In this document: positions 22,715 through 34,524 of the stretch, in pieces
Layout of the letters: each line of letters begins with the position of its first letter
Numbering within the stretch: position 1 is the stretch's first letter
From: Ancylostoma caninum
Lineage: Eukaryota > Nematoda > Chromadorea > Rhabditida > Ancylostomatidae
Assembly: GCA_037903475.1 (NCBI GenBank)
Contig: JBAJFG010000039.1
Span: 620,001-684,000, forward strand
Length of the DNA stretch: 64,000 nt
Direction of reading: 5' to 3'
The notes under the pieces: model-generated
Database searches by the model: none
What the model was told of the DNA's origin: nothing
Seen by the model: only the letters and a program-made list of their open reading frames with translations
Translations under genes and position numbers: made by a program

Positions 22715-23053
22715 CAGGGTGGCTGAGAAGTATTGACGCTCGCAAAAACGCTATGTTCTCAGAAATTTACGCTGTCTAACTACATGTTTTATGTCAACAA
22801 ACATACAACAAATAACAACATTCAAAGGAATTGCTGGAAATGGCCTACTTTTGCTTTTACACATGCCTTCAAACGAAGGATCATGGAATGGATGGCGCGC
22901 CGCAGGTAGTTCTGATCCAAATCGTCTCATATTCTCACAAGTTCCCGTTGCATATTCTTTATGGTGGTGACTTTCTTGACCCTAAACTTTTCTTCTAAGT
23001 AGCCCCAAACGGAGAAGTCCATTGGGTTGAGCTCAGGACTTTTCGAAGGTGTA
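22715..23053 (-). pseudogene. 3' end of a Tc1/mariner-superfamily transposase
   Basis: The minus strand reads PSKSPELNPMDFSVWGYLEE, then KVTTIKNMQRELVRI and a stop. This carries the third catalytic Asp (NPMD) of a mariner-like DDD transposase. The element ends at CAGGGTGGCTGAG, preceded by TA (22713-22714). The sequence stops matching at about 23053, so only the 3' quarter survives. Confidence 0.85.
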
Positions 23054-23940
23054 GTTGTTTAGCTGTGCGGAAAAATAAACGTTTCGAACAAAATATATAT
23101 AGCTAGATATAAGAAAATGCTCACAAAACAAGTATTGCATAAGAAAATTCGTGATGACACACATAAAAATCAGTCAAACAAATTTTCGCAAACCTGTTCT
23201 TAAACACCTCCTTTTCTGTTCAATTGTCTTCCTCGCCTCTAAACCGTCCTTGAGCGAAATTTAGGTAGAAATCTATGTTTTATTTTGTAAAATGATGTTT
23301 GAAGTGTTTCAGCTGTTTTCTGGAGTTTCTGGACTTATCGTGATGTGTCCGTAGATTCCAAGTGAATTTAGCTCCTTGCGCGCTGTTTTCTCAAGGGAGT
23401 TTTTATTCTTTTCTGAGTAGAAAGCAGCACTCACGGTATGAAAAGCCTTCGGTTTTTTCAAGAAATTCTACTCTGGAGGCTGCTCTGGTGCCCTTAATAG
23501 AGGAAAAACTATCAAACAAGGGAACGTTTGCGAGAAATACTGTGGTGTATTTCGCCAATACATGGCCATTTATACAAGATCTATTGCCTGAGATGGGTGC
23601 GGCCGCCAAGGAGCGGAAAAGATCACGGCTCTCCGAAAATACTGCTCGATTCTGTATCAGCTGAGAAACACAGACGATCAGAAAGAATGGGGCGGGGTTG
23701 AGCATTATGGGAGCATTTGAACATGCGTACTAGTTTTATTACTCGAGTAACTGTACGATTTGGAGTGATTCCTTTCGCAGTTGCATTCCAATTGATGGCA
23801 CCTTTAAAATGAGCACAAATGCAAGAAAACTTTTTTCAGCGTTAGTGCTGCCTTCAAGGAATTTTTCAGCAGCTAAGCTATAGCTATGCTCGCTCAAGGT
23901 CGACTTATATACTTCCACGTCACAGCATTAAAATGGAACA
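23054..23940. other. Intergenic stretch, no supportable gene
   Basis: Open frames on both strands at 23362-23705 overlap almost exactly and resemble nothing known. No splice-consistent exon was seen. Confidence 0.5.
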
Positions 23941-23954
23941 GAGGGTCGTGAATG

Positions 23955-23992
23955 CGGGGGTGGGGGGGGGGGGGGGGTGGGAGTGGAGCATG
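23955..23992 (+). repeat. Poly-G tract, G-quadruplex candidate
   Basis: GCGGGGGTGG is followed by an uninterrupted run of about 15 G and then GTGGGAGTGG. This has at least four G runs on the + strand. The exact length of such runs is often wrong in assemblies. Confidence 0.75.
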
Positions 23993-23999
23993 CCATAGT

Positions 24000-26420
24000 G
24001 TGCGAGTTATACAGTTGAGTGACAAGGCGTGCGCTGCTGCGCTGTGATTGGTCGATTCAGGTCCAAGCAGTGCTGCGTGGAATTGGACAATTTTTTCAAA
24101 GTTTTATTGGGACGGATGAGTGCTATCAAGGCCAACAAATCGTTGATTTTTCATTAATTCTTGTTTAAAAATATTAGCCGTTTCAGAGTGAAATACATGA
24201 GAATTTTCAGAAAAAAAAGAAGAAAAGAAAACGAGATGTGTGATTGGATAGAAGAAATAGAAAAAATGATGACCCACATTTGTTCGTGAAGAGGAAACAA
24301 AGAATTTGAGAAGAGCAAACAATCATTAAGCTAGGATTTTCCGTCAAATATTAGGGGAAAAAGGCCGAGAAAGGCCACTCTCAGGAGGATACCACGGGGT
24401 GATGATCACTCGGTATTATGACGATCATCGGCAACAGGACCTATTCCAGCAATGTCCGAAAACATTCATGGTCCAGGGAGGAAGGTTAACAGTCTACAAG
24501 CGAATACCTGAGTGTAAGCGCAAAGATTGCACAAAACATAAACGGTACCGATAATGGATATTTTCCGTTGCCACGGGTAACCAACTTCATAATAACCCTA
24601 TTCATTACCCGCGTACGCACTTGCTAATTAAGCTCTCATAAAGCGACAGCAGTACGCTTGCAAATCCTCGTCGGTTCTTCATTTCTTTCCCAGAAAAAAA
24701 TTCAGGAATTAGAAGCAAAGCAAAAGACGCTTTGGAAATTCCTAGTAAACATCCATCTCTTGCAAATATATTTCCCAACGATTTTAAACATATTTTCTAG
24801 CGATTTTAAAAGTCAATAATTTCATCGTGAGAGCCTCCCGAACTCTACATACTTCCCTAAGCTACTGTCATTGCTTATAGCCTTTACCAAAAAAAAAAAC
24901 TCGTCTATGTCGCACATTAACGCTCGCACAGCAGCACTACCGATGCAGTGCAACCTGTGTGCGCGATATGCTTGGGAATCGTCTCATTCATCGTTTGGAT
25001 ACGTAAAAGCTACAACTCCTCCCACGCCTGTTAGATCACTGGTCCATAGTAGAACTTTGGTTACAGCGGTAAAAAGAATTTAGACTTATCTTAGTATAAT
25101 CATAACAATACTTTTTTACATTGTAATAAAATTCAAAAACAAATAATTAACCAATAATTTCATTCATACTGGAAGTCAATAAAAACACAAATTATTTTGC
25201 TTTTTTGACCATAAAAAATTAAGCGTATCAAGTTTTTCCCTCTTTTCTTACTATTGTAATATCTTAGAGGTTTGCTAAATAACATTTTGTTTTTTTTACA
25301 GCTCTCAAACGAACTATTATTCACAGTTTGACTTCCACTCGCAGCTACAGAGTTTTAGAGCTTACTGGAAAAGAAGAACTGCTGAAAAAGTTAATATGGC
25401 GTTAGACTTTTCAATACTAATGTGAACAGGGTAGCAGAATTGTTTCCAAGAATTGAATTGCTTCACTGGAGAGTGTTACTCTGAAGTCATTATAATAAAG
25501 TAGAGGTCAAGCTGGTAATTCCAAGGTGAACGTTCGCATGATTATCACCCACTGTCAGCGTGAGGGTTACCCATTATAACAGTCACGGAGCGTGGAACAG
25601 TCTAGAATTTACAATAGCAAGCAAAATCAACTTTTTTGCATATTCCGTAATATTTTCGGTAAATATTTTGGAATTCAGAGCTTATTTTCCGCTGAAATGG
25701 TGGAAACAGTTCAGCATGTCAACCTCATTTTTCTGAAAGGGTCAGATGAAAAATTTCAGCTTTGAAATTTCAGCGTATCCGAAACTTCTTAACATTTCGT
25801 AGCTCCCTAGAGTCCCCCACCCTTCCCCCAATTTCTTGGTTTGAGTAATTTTAGTGATTTCACAGAGGAATGCAGCTTGCAGAACATGGAAAAATTAGAA
25901 AAAAGAATCCGTACAGCTACAAATACGACGTGTTCGGCAGGTTGAGCATTGGGAAATCATTGTCCTTCATAGCTCCGAATACGACCCTTTTTCTGTGGGA
26001 TAACACCTGGATGCTGAAGCATATAGGAGCTTTCCGTGTTGCATGGACCAGAACTGCAAGATACTGCGTAGAATTTTGAACTGAACATACACGTGCATGT
26101 AGCATCTGCTAGGATTATACAGCCTTATTCCACGAAAGGAAATTTTAAAAAAGCTGAAAACGGAAAATACACGGCGCGATTGCAGTGATGAAGATTTCAT
26201 TTGAAAGAAAATAGGAATGTTCCATGGAGAAAAGTGGAAAAGCCTGTGAGAGTACGTAAAAGTCAAAGAACGAGCGGGTGTAATGGCGGAACAGTAGGCA
26301 TATTAGGCGGGAATGTAGGGCGCTTTATGACATAGTAGGAACGATGGTTTTTTTAATTTGCTAACCAAAATAATCTACCTGAATTCCTCCAAATGAGCTT
26401 TATTTTTGCCCAGAAAAAGC
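24000..26420. other. Intergenic stretch with weak exon-like pieces
   Basis: Two acceptor-bounded open segments on the + strand, 25302-25430 (after TTTTTTTTACAG) and 25866-25940 (after GATTTCACAG), could be exons. More than one frame is open in each and neither resembles a known protein. A further segment with donor GTAAAA ends at 24999. I do not call a gene. Confidence 0.3.
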
Positions 26421-26423
26421 TCA

Positions 26424-27470
26424 CAAGGGAAGTGCAACAGGCCAGACTCGCAAATCGGAATGAAACCTATCTGGCTTGAATCTTTGTTGGAGAGGGTGTT
26501 ACAGTATATATTTCATTATTGCCCTCGATTCCAAAAAACAAAAATCCCACCACAGTACCATATGCGCTGCAGCACTCGTCCGTCAGCGACGATGTGGCCG
26601 AGTGGGGAGGATGCTGCACTGTCAGCTCGAGAGTTTGAACCCCGTCATGCGCACCTACCTGTTTTGCTCTCTCATTTTTTTTATTCCCCCTGTGTTGTTG
26701 AAATCAAATTTAAAAGGTTAGAAGATAATACTTATCCTTACTGACGCACTAGGCACGGAATAACAATAACACATTGTATATTGGACATTCCGTGCTCCCC
26801 GTTTCCGCGCTATGCTTCGTTACCCTTGGAAGGCGGCAGGGTATACTGATTTAGATCCAGGCTCTTTGCTCACTCCAGTGGAAGCCTGCTTCCCCTCTGA
26901 TCTCTGCAGTGAATGCGACTGTAATGATTGTAGCAGAATTTCTTTCATTGTCTGCGCGTATTGTTCTCACCGCTTTTGCTTTGAACACTTCATTGTCTGT
27001 GTGCACCGTTGCTGCCAGTAAATGCTTTCTCATTGACCATCCTTTTTTTGTTTTGAATGAAAATTTTACAATTTTCTAGCGACTCGAGGGAAAGCTGTAC
27101 GATCACTAAACTACGTTCATAGCATAGTAGTTATTCTATAGCTAGTACGTCAGTAAAGACAAGTGTTGTCTTCTAGCCCTCCAAAATTGATTTCAATAAC
27201 ATAGGAGGAATAAAAAACAAAAATGCAAAACGAGTGTCAATGACGGGATCCAAACCCTCGACCTCCTGCCTATCAGTCCGCATCCTCTCCACTCGGCCAC
27301 CTCGTCGCTGACGGACTAGTGCTGCAACGCATATAGTACTGTGGTGGGATTTTTGTTTTTTGAAGCCGAGGGCAGTAACAAAATATATACTGCAACACCC
27401 TCTCCAACAAAGATTCAAGCCAGATAGGTTTCATCCCGATTTTCGAATATGGCCTCTTGCACTTCCCTTG
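26424..27470. mobile_element. Foldback element with 329-bp inverted arms
   Basis: The arms 26424-26752 and 27142-27470 are inverted copies of equal length, about 85% alike by eye, separated by a 389-bp spacer. Each arm begins CAAGGGAAGTGCAA and contains CTTGAATCTTTGTTGGAGAG and a tRNA-like module. The spacer has one open + frame (26812-27021) without a known domain. The arrangement may be a foldback transposon or two SINEs inserted head to head. Confidence 0.75.
26590..26660 (+). repeat. tRNA-like module (Ser/Leu type) in the left arm
   Basis: GTGGCCGAGTGG is a perfect box A of the Ser/Leu tRNA type, and GAGTTTGAACCCC follows at box B distance. The inverted copy in the right arm (about 27310-27240, minus) has GTGGCCGAGTGG and GGGTTTGGATCCC. 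The flanking sequence does not form an acceptor stem, so this is SINE-like. Confidence 0.65.
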
Positions 27471-27830
27471 TCAGCTCCACCTCTTTGTTACCTTGTTTTA
27501 TTAAAAGGAATTTGCCACTTATTCTGCTGGACACTGCAGAAAAATGTATGAATCGGATAAATGTTAAAGAGGAATTAGAAAAGGAGAAAAAAGAAAATGC
27601 AGTTTCAAGAGAATTAGATGAATGCCAAGTTTAAAGGCCATCGAATTGGGGCATTTTTATCCCTAAACTATAACCATGGTTAAATGCATGATTTTTGCGT
27701 AAAAGAGAAGGTCTGCAACTGCGTCCACGTGTGAAATGGCCTCGATTTTAGGACATTTTCCCGAAACTTATTTCTCCTCCACCCTCTCCGCCCCGGAAGA
27801 AATCCCCTAAAATCTGGATTTCAGTACTTA

Positions 27831-29546
27831 CAGTCCGGTCCGGCAGCCACTGCAAATGGGCACCGGCGGGCGCCGCCCGCCGCCACCCTCCGGCGCCCCG
27901 GTATTAGTGAGCTATAAATCACTCGAGCTTGGGAGAAAGCGAAGAAAAATACAATTTTAGTCCATAGCAGACAGGGTAGATAAGCCTAACCCTATGCTTA
28001 ACACATTCGCGACAACGCAGATTTTCCGCTCAGGGCCACTTTGGACCAGAGCGAGTTTGCGCTTGTTTCTCACCGGAGTTGCGAGAATTAGGGCATATTT
28101 GACATGCTGATCACAAATATGCCATCTATTTAACTTGATAAAGCACTTCTGTAGTGTTACTGTATGCATACTGTAGAAACTGTAGAAAGACCTTTTTCTA
28201 TCAGAATTCAACCAAAATTTGCACAGTTGGGTTATTTTAGATACAGATTAAGAACACGATATCCATTGTCTACCGTACTGCATCACTGCGGGGTTACTGT
28301 AATCATACTGTAGGAACTGTGGGGAAGGTTTTGCATCAGAATTTGCCCGAAATCGGGGTTATTTTACACTCTGATCTCGAATGTGGCACCTATCTTGAAT
28401 GTGAATCTCAAATTCGTGCTCAGCATGTCAAATAATCCCAATTGCCAAAGTTTCACTGAATTTGGTGAACAAAATGCATCCACAGTATGCCTACAGTAAA
28501 CCTACAGTACTGCACTACGCTACAAAATGAATGTCAATTTCGTACTCAGCATGTCAAATAACCCCACTTTCCAAAGTTTCACTGAATTTGGTGAATAAAA
28601 TGCATCTACAGTATGCGTACAGTAACCATACGATAACGCTACAGTAACCTTAGATTACTGCTCTACGGTGCACGACTGAGGACGTGTTTATGTTCAGCAC
28701 GTCATGTAACCCCAAAGTTCAAATTTGCTGTAGATGCTGTGAGAAAATACATCAACAACATCTACAGTATGACTACAGTAATCCTACAGTAACGCAGTTA
28801 CGGTACAAAATGGATGCCATTTCCATATTCAGCGGATAGAATAACCCCTAGGGACAGAATTTGGGGGAGCTCCACCTAAGAAAAAGGGATAAAACGGATA
28901 CGACCCACCGGTGGGTCGTATTGTCCGTTATGTGTTGAGAATGGGTTTAAGGCTTAGGCTTAGGCTTCACGGGAGTGGCCCCACCCAACTCCCTTTTCAC
29001 CTAAATTTCTAAGCTAAACTAGGATAAGTGTAAGTGTAAGTATGATTGGACACTATTTGTATGTTGCATTGCGTACGCGCATAGCTCAGTGGGTTGAGCG
29101 AATGATCGATGTGGTGGTCAGGGGATCGAATCCTGCCCTGTACCCGCCTTTTGCAAATACATATAGTACGCTGCCTACGGCTGCTGCAGTTATCTAACAA
29201 ACTCCAATATAAAAAGTAGCCCGGATGGCTCAGTGGTTTGAGCGGCAGATTGCAATCTGTCCCTATCGCTGGTTCCACTCCGTTGGAGATCCAGAGTTAA
29301 GTATCGCAGTGTTTGGGGTTCACTGCTTGGAACGTCCCCCGTGATCTCCTTTGGGTAGTCCAGGAAGGCATCCGGCAACGTTTTGCATAAATTTCGAAGA
29401 TAAGTGTAAGTGTTAATAATAGTGGACACCATTTGTATGTTGCATCGCGTCCACGCATAGCTCAGTGGGTTGAGCGAATGATCGACGTTGTGGTGGTCAG
29501 GGGATCGAATCCTGCCCTGTGCCCCCGTTTTGCAAACACATATAGT
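27831..29546 (+). mobile_element. Composite TIR element, copy 2 (3'-truncated, interrupted)
   Basis: The left end CAGTCCGGTCCGGCAGCC follows TA (27829-27830). The left arm, TTAGGC hairpin (28943-28972), tRNA-like module 1 (29085), module 2 (29218) and a second copy of module 1 (29450) are in the same order as copy 1. The right arm and the 37-codon ORF are absent; similarity stops at about 29546. A 933-bp insertion splits the copy after CCTATGCTTA (see 28002-28934). Confidence 0.82.
28002..28934. mobile_element. 933-bp TTAA-type DNA element nested in copy 2
   Basis: Copies 1 and 3 read CTATGCTTAAGAAT or close to it without interruption. Here the sequence is split after CTTAA by 933 bp and resumes with TTGAGAATGGG, giving a 4-base duplication TTAA/TTGA with one mismatch. 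The ends are imperfect inverted repeats (CACATTCGCGACAA and CACATAACGGACAA). TTAA duplication is characteristic of piggyBac-type elements; that class is inference. Inside are two tandem units of about 125 bp starting CAGCATGTCAAATAA, many TACAGTA words, and the 18-base palindrome CGACCCACCGGTGGGTCG near 28901. No transposase was found. Confidence 0.8.
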
Positions 29547-29559
29547 AGATGTGTGGTAA

Positions 29560-30446
29560 CATTTTGTCGATTTACGAAGATTTTTTCCGGTTTCACCTGG
29601 GCTTAGATAACCTAGGGTAAACATCGGGAAACGGCAGTCTCGCTCAGGAAATACATACTGTGTGCGTCATTCCCTGAGGGAGAACTGCCCACATTGGAGG
29701 AGTCAGTGAGGATGTTATGGGAGCACTCAGATGGAAGTGTTTATGATTCGTCTTAGTGATATTTTTGATTTTGATTTTATTGCAGGGAAGTTCTCCCAAA
29801 ATAAAGCTATAAAGCATTTTTTTCTCAAATTTTAATTTTTCTCCTTTTATAGACAGCCAATGGCCTTTCGCTGTTGGTTGGCGGAGCTTCTTTTCATTCA
29901 CCAATCACAGGCGAGCATTCACCATGCTAACCCAAGCTGATCCACTAGTGTTTTTTTTTTGTGAAAAAAGTGCAGACTGAATAGAATATTTATCTAATTA
30001 TCGATTTTTCTCGGCATTTTCACTATTTTTTCTTCCGTGAAGGAGAGCTTGTGCGAGGTTTGAGATCTGTCATATCTTCAGGTCGTTTGGCAGGATAGGC
30101 GGAGCCTGAAATCAGAGACCTGTTAGAGTGCAGACAAGCAGAGTGCGGAAAACCTGCGTCTTTGGCAGGTTCTCAAGTTATTCTTTCACCTTGTTACTAT
30201 CAAATACTACACAACTCCAAATGTCTCAATTCATATCGCAATATGTCCACGGTGCAGAAGAAATTATTGATTAATGGCTGCCGTCGAGAATGAAAAATTA
30301 TTGATTGATGGCTGCTGTCGAGAACACTCACCGAGATGAACAGCAAGCATTCGACTCTGACAGTGACACTCATCCGTAGTGTCGTTCAGTGGTAGCAAGG
30401 CATGTGGGCATTGATAGAAGGCCTAGAAGTACAAGGACCTATCAAG
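29560..30446. other. Intergenic stretch downstream of the BTB gene
   Basis: No gene was seen. An imperfect tandem duplication of about 34 bases (ATTATTGATTRATGGCTGCYG) lies at 30261-30330. Confidence 0.5.
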
Positions 30447-33400
30447 CTAAGAGGCACAGATCCTAGAAATGTGACAGTTGTCCTAATCTTCGAAAAGATT
30501 AACCTGCAAATCCTCTCCTGCCTTTTCTTCTAGTTCACAACCTTGACGGTAACATCGATCGCAGCCGATTTGTTTCCTGAAACATACCCTAGAAATGCTA
30601 TGGCGGCGTTATATGTCGTGTACAGTTGATAACCTTGCGTATATCAGCTAATAAGCAAAGTGAAGCTGTCCCAAAAGTATGCATCAATCAATATTGTTGG
30701 CCAGACCATATCACGAGCATTTTATCGAATTCACAATACGATGGTCTTGCTTAGCTGCATGAAGGCTGTGGTAGAAGTACTGTTAAGCTCACAGAGGAAG
30801 TTACCCACTGTCTCAGAAGTCTGGTACCATTCAATAAATAGCAATTTTACCATGGCCAAAACTGAACTTACAAATGTTGCTGTGCAGTATTCACCAGGCA
30901 TATATAGCTAAAATGGCAGCAGGAAATAGCCAATGTCCCTGACGTGCGCTATTTCTGGGACAGCCATGAACCACTGAGAACTCATCCAATACCTGCATGG
31001 ATCGGCATTGACCTTCACCCGCATGCCTTCCTTAGTTCGACCACATCGTGGGCATCGGTCGACATCTGTCGAAAAGTGATCCATTCGATGAATGGTTCGA
31101 AAGACGTGGACGGCCTAAAAAAAGTTACGCGGTCCGCGTGTCCCAAAAGTCGTGTAAGAAGCAGTAATATATACCCGCAAAAAAATTATGAAATGACTTA
31201 TGACAGTTCATTTCCAAAAAACCAAAAAAGACCCCAAGAATGCCTACAACGAAGTAAGGGCAGAGATGCGGAGTCATGTAGACTTTCACCACCTGCACCC
31301 TAGCCAATCGATACCGTACCTTTTCATAACATCCTCTTAGCTTCGCCGCTAAGATATCGGCAAATATTCGTTCGCTCATCATATGACGGTGTTGTTCAAG
31401 GCTAGCCAAGGAGAGACGAGCAACTATTGGCAGACAACTGGATTGAACCTGAATGAGGAAATGGGCGTGGCAAGTGATCCACCAATCAGAGGAAGTAGAG
31501 TAATGCATTTCAGGAAGGGCGAATTTTTGTGCAAAAAACGCTTAGTGAGAAAGAATCATAATTCTTAGTAGTGTGAGCTGAATATGTTCTGATTGGTTTG
31601 GTAGATAAGAAGCTAGCGGAAGAAAATTTGAGGCAATGCTCCAACTGTATTCATGATTAAAGCAAAATATTACTTCAGGCCTATTTCCAGCATATTAAAA
31701 AGATGGGTAGACCACGCCCACCAAACCCTATGCTCCTAAACATCATACCTGTTCATCGAAACGATGCTTGAGACACCAATTCAACCAGCACAGAGCAACA
31801 ATAGGTTGTCGACTGTAAACCTATAATGGCTAGATTTCCAGTGGAACGGGGAACTCGTCCAAAGGTAATGAACTCACATTCTCTATAATAAATTTCGAAC
31901 ATCTCACTACTAGACCATTAGCTTGAAACCGTCGAGCGAGCCGCATGCAAGTCTCCAGGGTGTCATCTAAAAATCAATAAATCAATAAGTACGTGTTGCA
32001 AGACACATTTCTAATCCTGACTCGCCCAGATTTTTCGCCCTGGCCACTGATTTTTTTCCCATGTCTTTTCAGCCAGTTGCAGAAAGAAAAATAAGAACCA
32101 ATCACACACTGGCATAGACACGCCCCCATCACTCTAACCAATGGTGGTCAGCGGCGGGCTGAATAGAAACTCACCGGTAATATCCCTCAGTGCTGGACAT
32201 GGAATGCAACTTTCGACGAACCATCGGAATTGTGTGGCTGGAGATGGGTTGGCGATACCCGATACAGCTATCTAGAAAATAGAGAAACGTCAACAGCTAA
32301 CTCAAAGTCAGGTGGACTTTCACGAGAACTGGTCCCCGAACTTAAGAATTTATGTACTTATCTCCTGCATCACTCTTGCTGACTTACCAATCCAGAGAAG
32401 AGCAGCAGCTTTAAGGCTATTGCGTCTGCAGGACACTCTTGACTCATTAAAACTTACTGGGGAACAGTTCTCGCCAAAATTTTCAGGGGTTCCCTTCCAA
32501 AGATATTTCTGCGTTCAAATTCGTATTTCAGGTGTTGTTGGTTTTTGTGGGCTCTGTAGTTTCTGAGGGTAACGAGAAACCCAGTTAATCGCGCAGATCA
32601 CGCTACTAGTCTAAATTTAGCCCCAGTACTGCTAAGCCCAGGTGATTGATATTCTCAGGTTCGTTTCGATAAGACAGTAGAGGATTCTGTGGTTTTCATA
32701 ACCTCATCATGAATAGGAAAAATGAGGACCAGTTCTCGCTCAGCATTGACTGGGAGGCTGCCGAGAATTGGTCCCCATCCGGAACATCGGATGTGAGCGG
32801 ACTTTTTGCCCTTTTTCGGAGTTCGAGAAAGTGGAAGAATTCTTAAGACAAAACGAGTAGGACTCAAAATTCAAATCCAAAAAGAAAACAAGTTTTAATG
32901 TGTGAAATAAATGAACAACAGGTAAACAAATAAGGTCTATCTTCTGTGGAATTCCCTGAACTAGGTTCTCACGCTGACTAAATAGCAATACTGCACTGCT
33001 GAGCTTCTTAAACGTCTACTTCAAAACAGCGAAATCTTCCGAGAGTAATGAAGTTTTCAAAGGAAAAACTAGGACTCACATTGATATCATCGTGTTTTCT
33101 ATGCGTTAAAAATAAATTCTTAAAATAGTCGGAGGCATGGCACAACTGATGCCGGCAGAGTAGGAAGCGAGTACTCTGAAAAAAAAGGAATGTTGAGCAT
33201 ACTATCTCGAAAAAATCAGCTGTCGTGTGAGACGAGCTTTTCAATGCATTTGAATTGTCACGTAAATATTACTTATTTTTTAAAGCAACAACTCCAAATT
33301 TCTGAAACAGGAAGAAGCGCACTCACAGATGGATTGGATGAGTTTTCAGTGGGCAAAAAATTTTGATAGGTTATATCCATTCTGGGCGTGGGTTACCCAA

Positions 33401-34126
33401 ATAATTTGATGGCATCGAAACCTACCTGAACTACAATACTAGCTGAGCATCCTTCGAGATGGCATTGGCTGTTGAGGTAGTCGAATGAGTTAGTCACTGA
33501 AGGCCGTTTTTGTGGAGATTTTGATCTACTGAAAAGTATGATTATCGATCGTGCCATAAAAACTTTCAATAATTGAGGGAGTTTTTCAGCAATTGTAACA
33601 TTTCCACGGACAATAAATGCTGATATTATTCCGAACTACAGGAAAGACATGGACAGACACGCGAAGTAGTGATGCGGATATTTACTTATTTATTTACTCA
33701 TTTATTTATTTATTTGTTCATTTATTTATTTATTTACATGTACATGAGTGCGCTATACAATGGTGAATCACGAGCACAAGGAAGTAGATGAGAAGCTCTC
33801 CAGAATAGTTGAAAAGAATCCGAAGTTTCTGTTTGAATCCATAAAATATCCTTGAAAAAAGGAGCAATTCAGGACAACTGTCCTAAATGCAATGAAACAG
33901 CAACGAGATGTTTTATTTGTATATTTTCGTTCAAAGAAACCCACCTAGAAACCTTTTCCTCGAAATTTCGCCGCTCTTTCCGAGGCGAATGCGAGCGGGT
34001 TCGATGCACCCCGCCGTTCATACTTGGGCCCTCAAATAGCGAGGGTTCCTCGAAGTTCGAATTGTGATCCTTGGGCAGGTAGTAGTGCTGAGAGGTGTCT
34101 GCAGTGTCTCGTGACGTCTTCACCAT
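30447..34126 (-). CDS. BTB (POZ) domain protein with BACK-like helices and C-terminal CxxC pairs
   Basis: Nine exons on the minus strand: 34126-33945, 33528-33426, 33175-33080, 32271-32175, 31966-31878, 31820-31749, 31448-31320, 31114-30993 and 30462-30447. All use GT/AG and every junction keeps phase, giving 301 residues. Residues 1-75 are Ser/Arg-rich and probably disordered. The BTB fold follows: SASIVVQSTRFLLCRHQ, HASDYFKNLF, FRWFVESCIPCP, TLETCMRLARRFQANG and RCSKFIIEN. A helical BACK-like part (IVALCWLNWCLKHRF, RIFADILAAKL) comes next. The end has CPRC (277-280) and CRIC (296-299), spaced like a zinc ribbon. BTB proteins often act as Cullin-3 adaptors or dimeric scaffolds. The first exon stays open upstream to 34204, so the true start may be earlier. 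The tiny last exon is supported mainly by completing the second Cys pair. Confidence 0.85.
32321..32476. mobile_element. Small inverted-repeat element, GCGAGAACTGGTCCCC family
   Basis: CGAGAACTGGTCCCCG at the left faces GGGGAACAGTTCTCGCC at the right. The same word recurs as an inverted pair at 32725-32780 and singly at 5871. All lie in non-coding DNA; two of these sites are within BTB gene introns. Confidence 0.5.
33680..33738 (+). repeat. (ATTT)n microsatellite
   Basis: Interrupted ATTT repeats in the first intron of the BTB gene model. Confidence 0.9.
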
Positions 34127-34204
34127 ATCCTCACGCCATTGTTCGGACCGGCCAAGGAACGGATCCGAGCGTTCAGTGTTCCATGAGTGGATTCCAACTG
34201 ATTC

Positions 34205-34518
34205 CTGGAACGGCGGATTTCAGTAATTAGGCCCATCTCTCGCTTCTTAAATTGAAATTGAGAGTATAGTGATAGTGAACAATTAAGGAAATAAAAGACG
34301 TCATGATTACCCTGATAGCACAACTAATGTGTTCTGGAGCGGAAAATAATGACGGTGCTATTAGAATTCACAAGAAAAATATGAATTTGAACGCTTATAA
34401 AATTGAAAAAGAACACGTTTTTATAAAAGATGAAGCCGCGTGTTATTCTCCTTTTTCTTTGACCTACTTAATCTTAGAATATTGGAGAAAAAGCCAATTA
34501 ACTACATTCATACTGCAG
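34205..34518. promoter_or_regulatory. Presumed shared 5' region of two divergent genes
   Basis: About 310 bases separate the BTB gene's first mapped exon (minus) from the first exon of the small + strand gene. A splice-acceptor-like CAG faces outward at each end. If both messages are trans-spliced, this short AT-rich interval must hold both promoters. No core promoter motif stands out. Confidence 0.35.
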
Positions 34519-34524
34519 CGAAAG

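Noticed and set aside
33316..33395. Alternative exon beginning MDITYQNFLPTENSSNPS in the BTB gene
   Set aside because: It has a good donor and the right phase, but joining 33426 directly to 33175 restores an unbroken BTB strand-helix sequence; kept only as a possible alternative first exon.
33852..34230. Two + strand frames (71 and 68 codons)
   Set aside because: They are antisense to the first mapped exon of the BTB gene, which has full phase and domain support.
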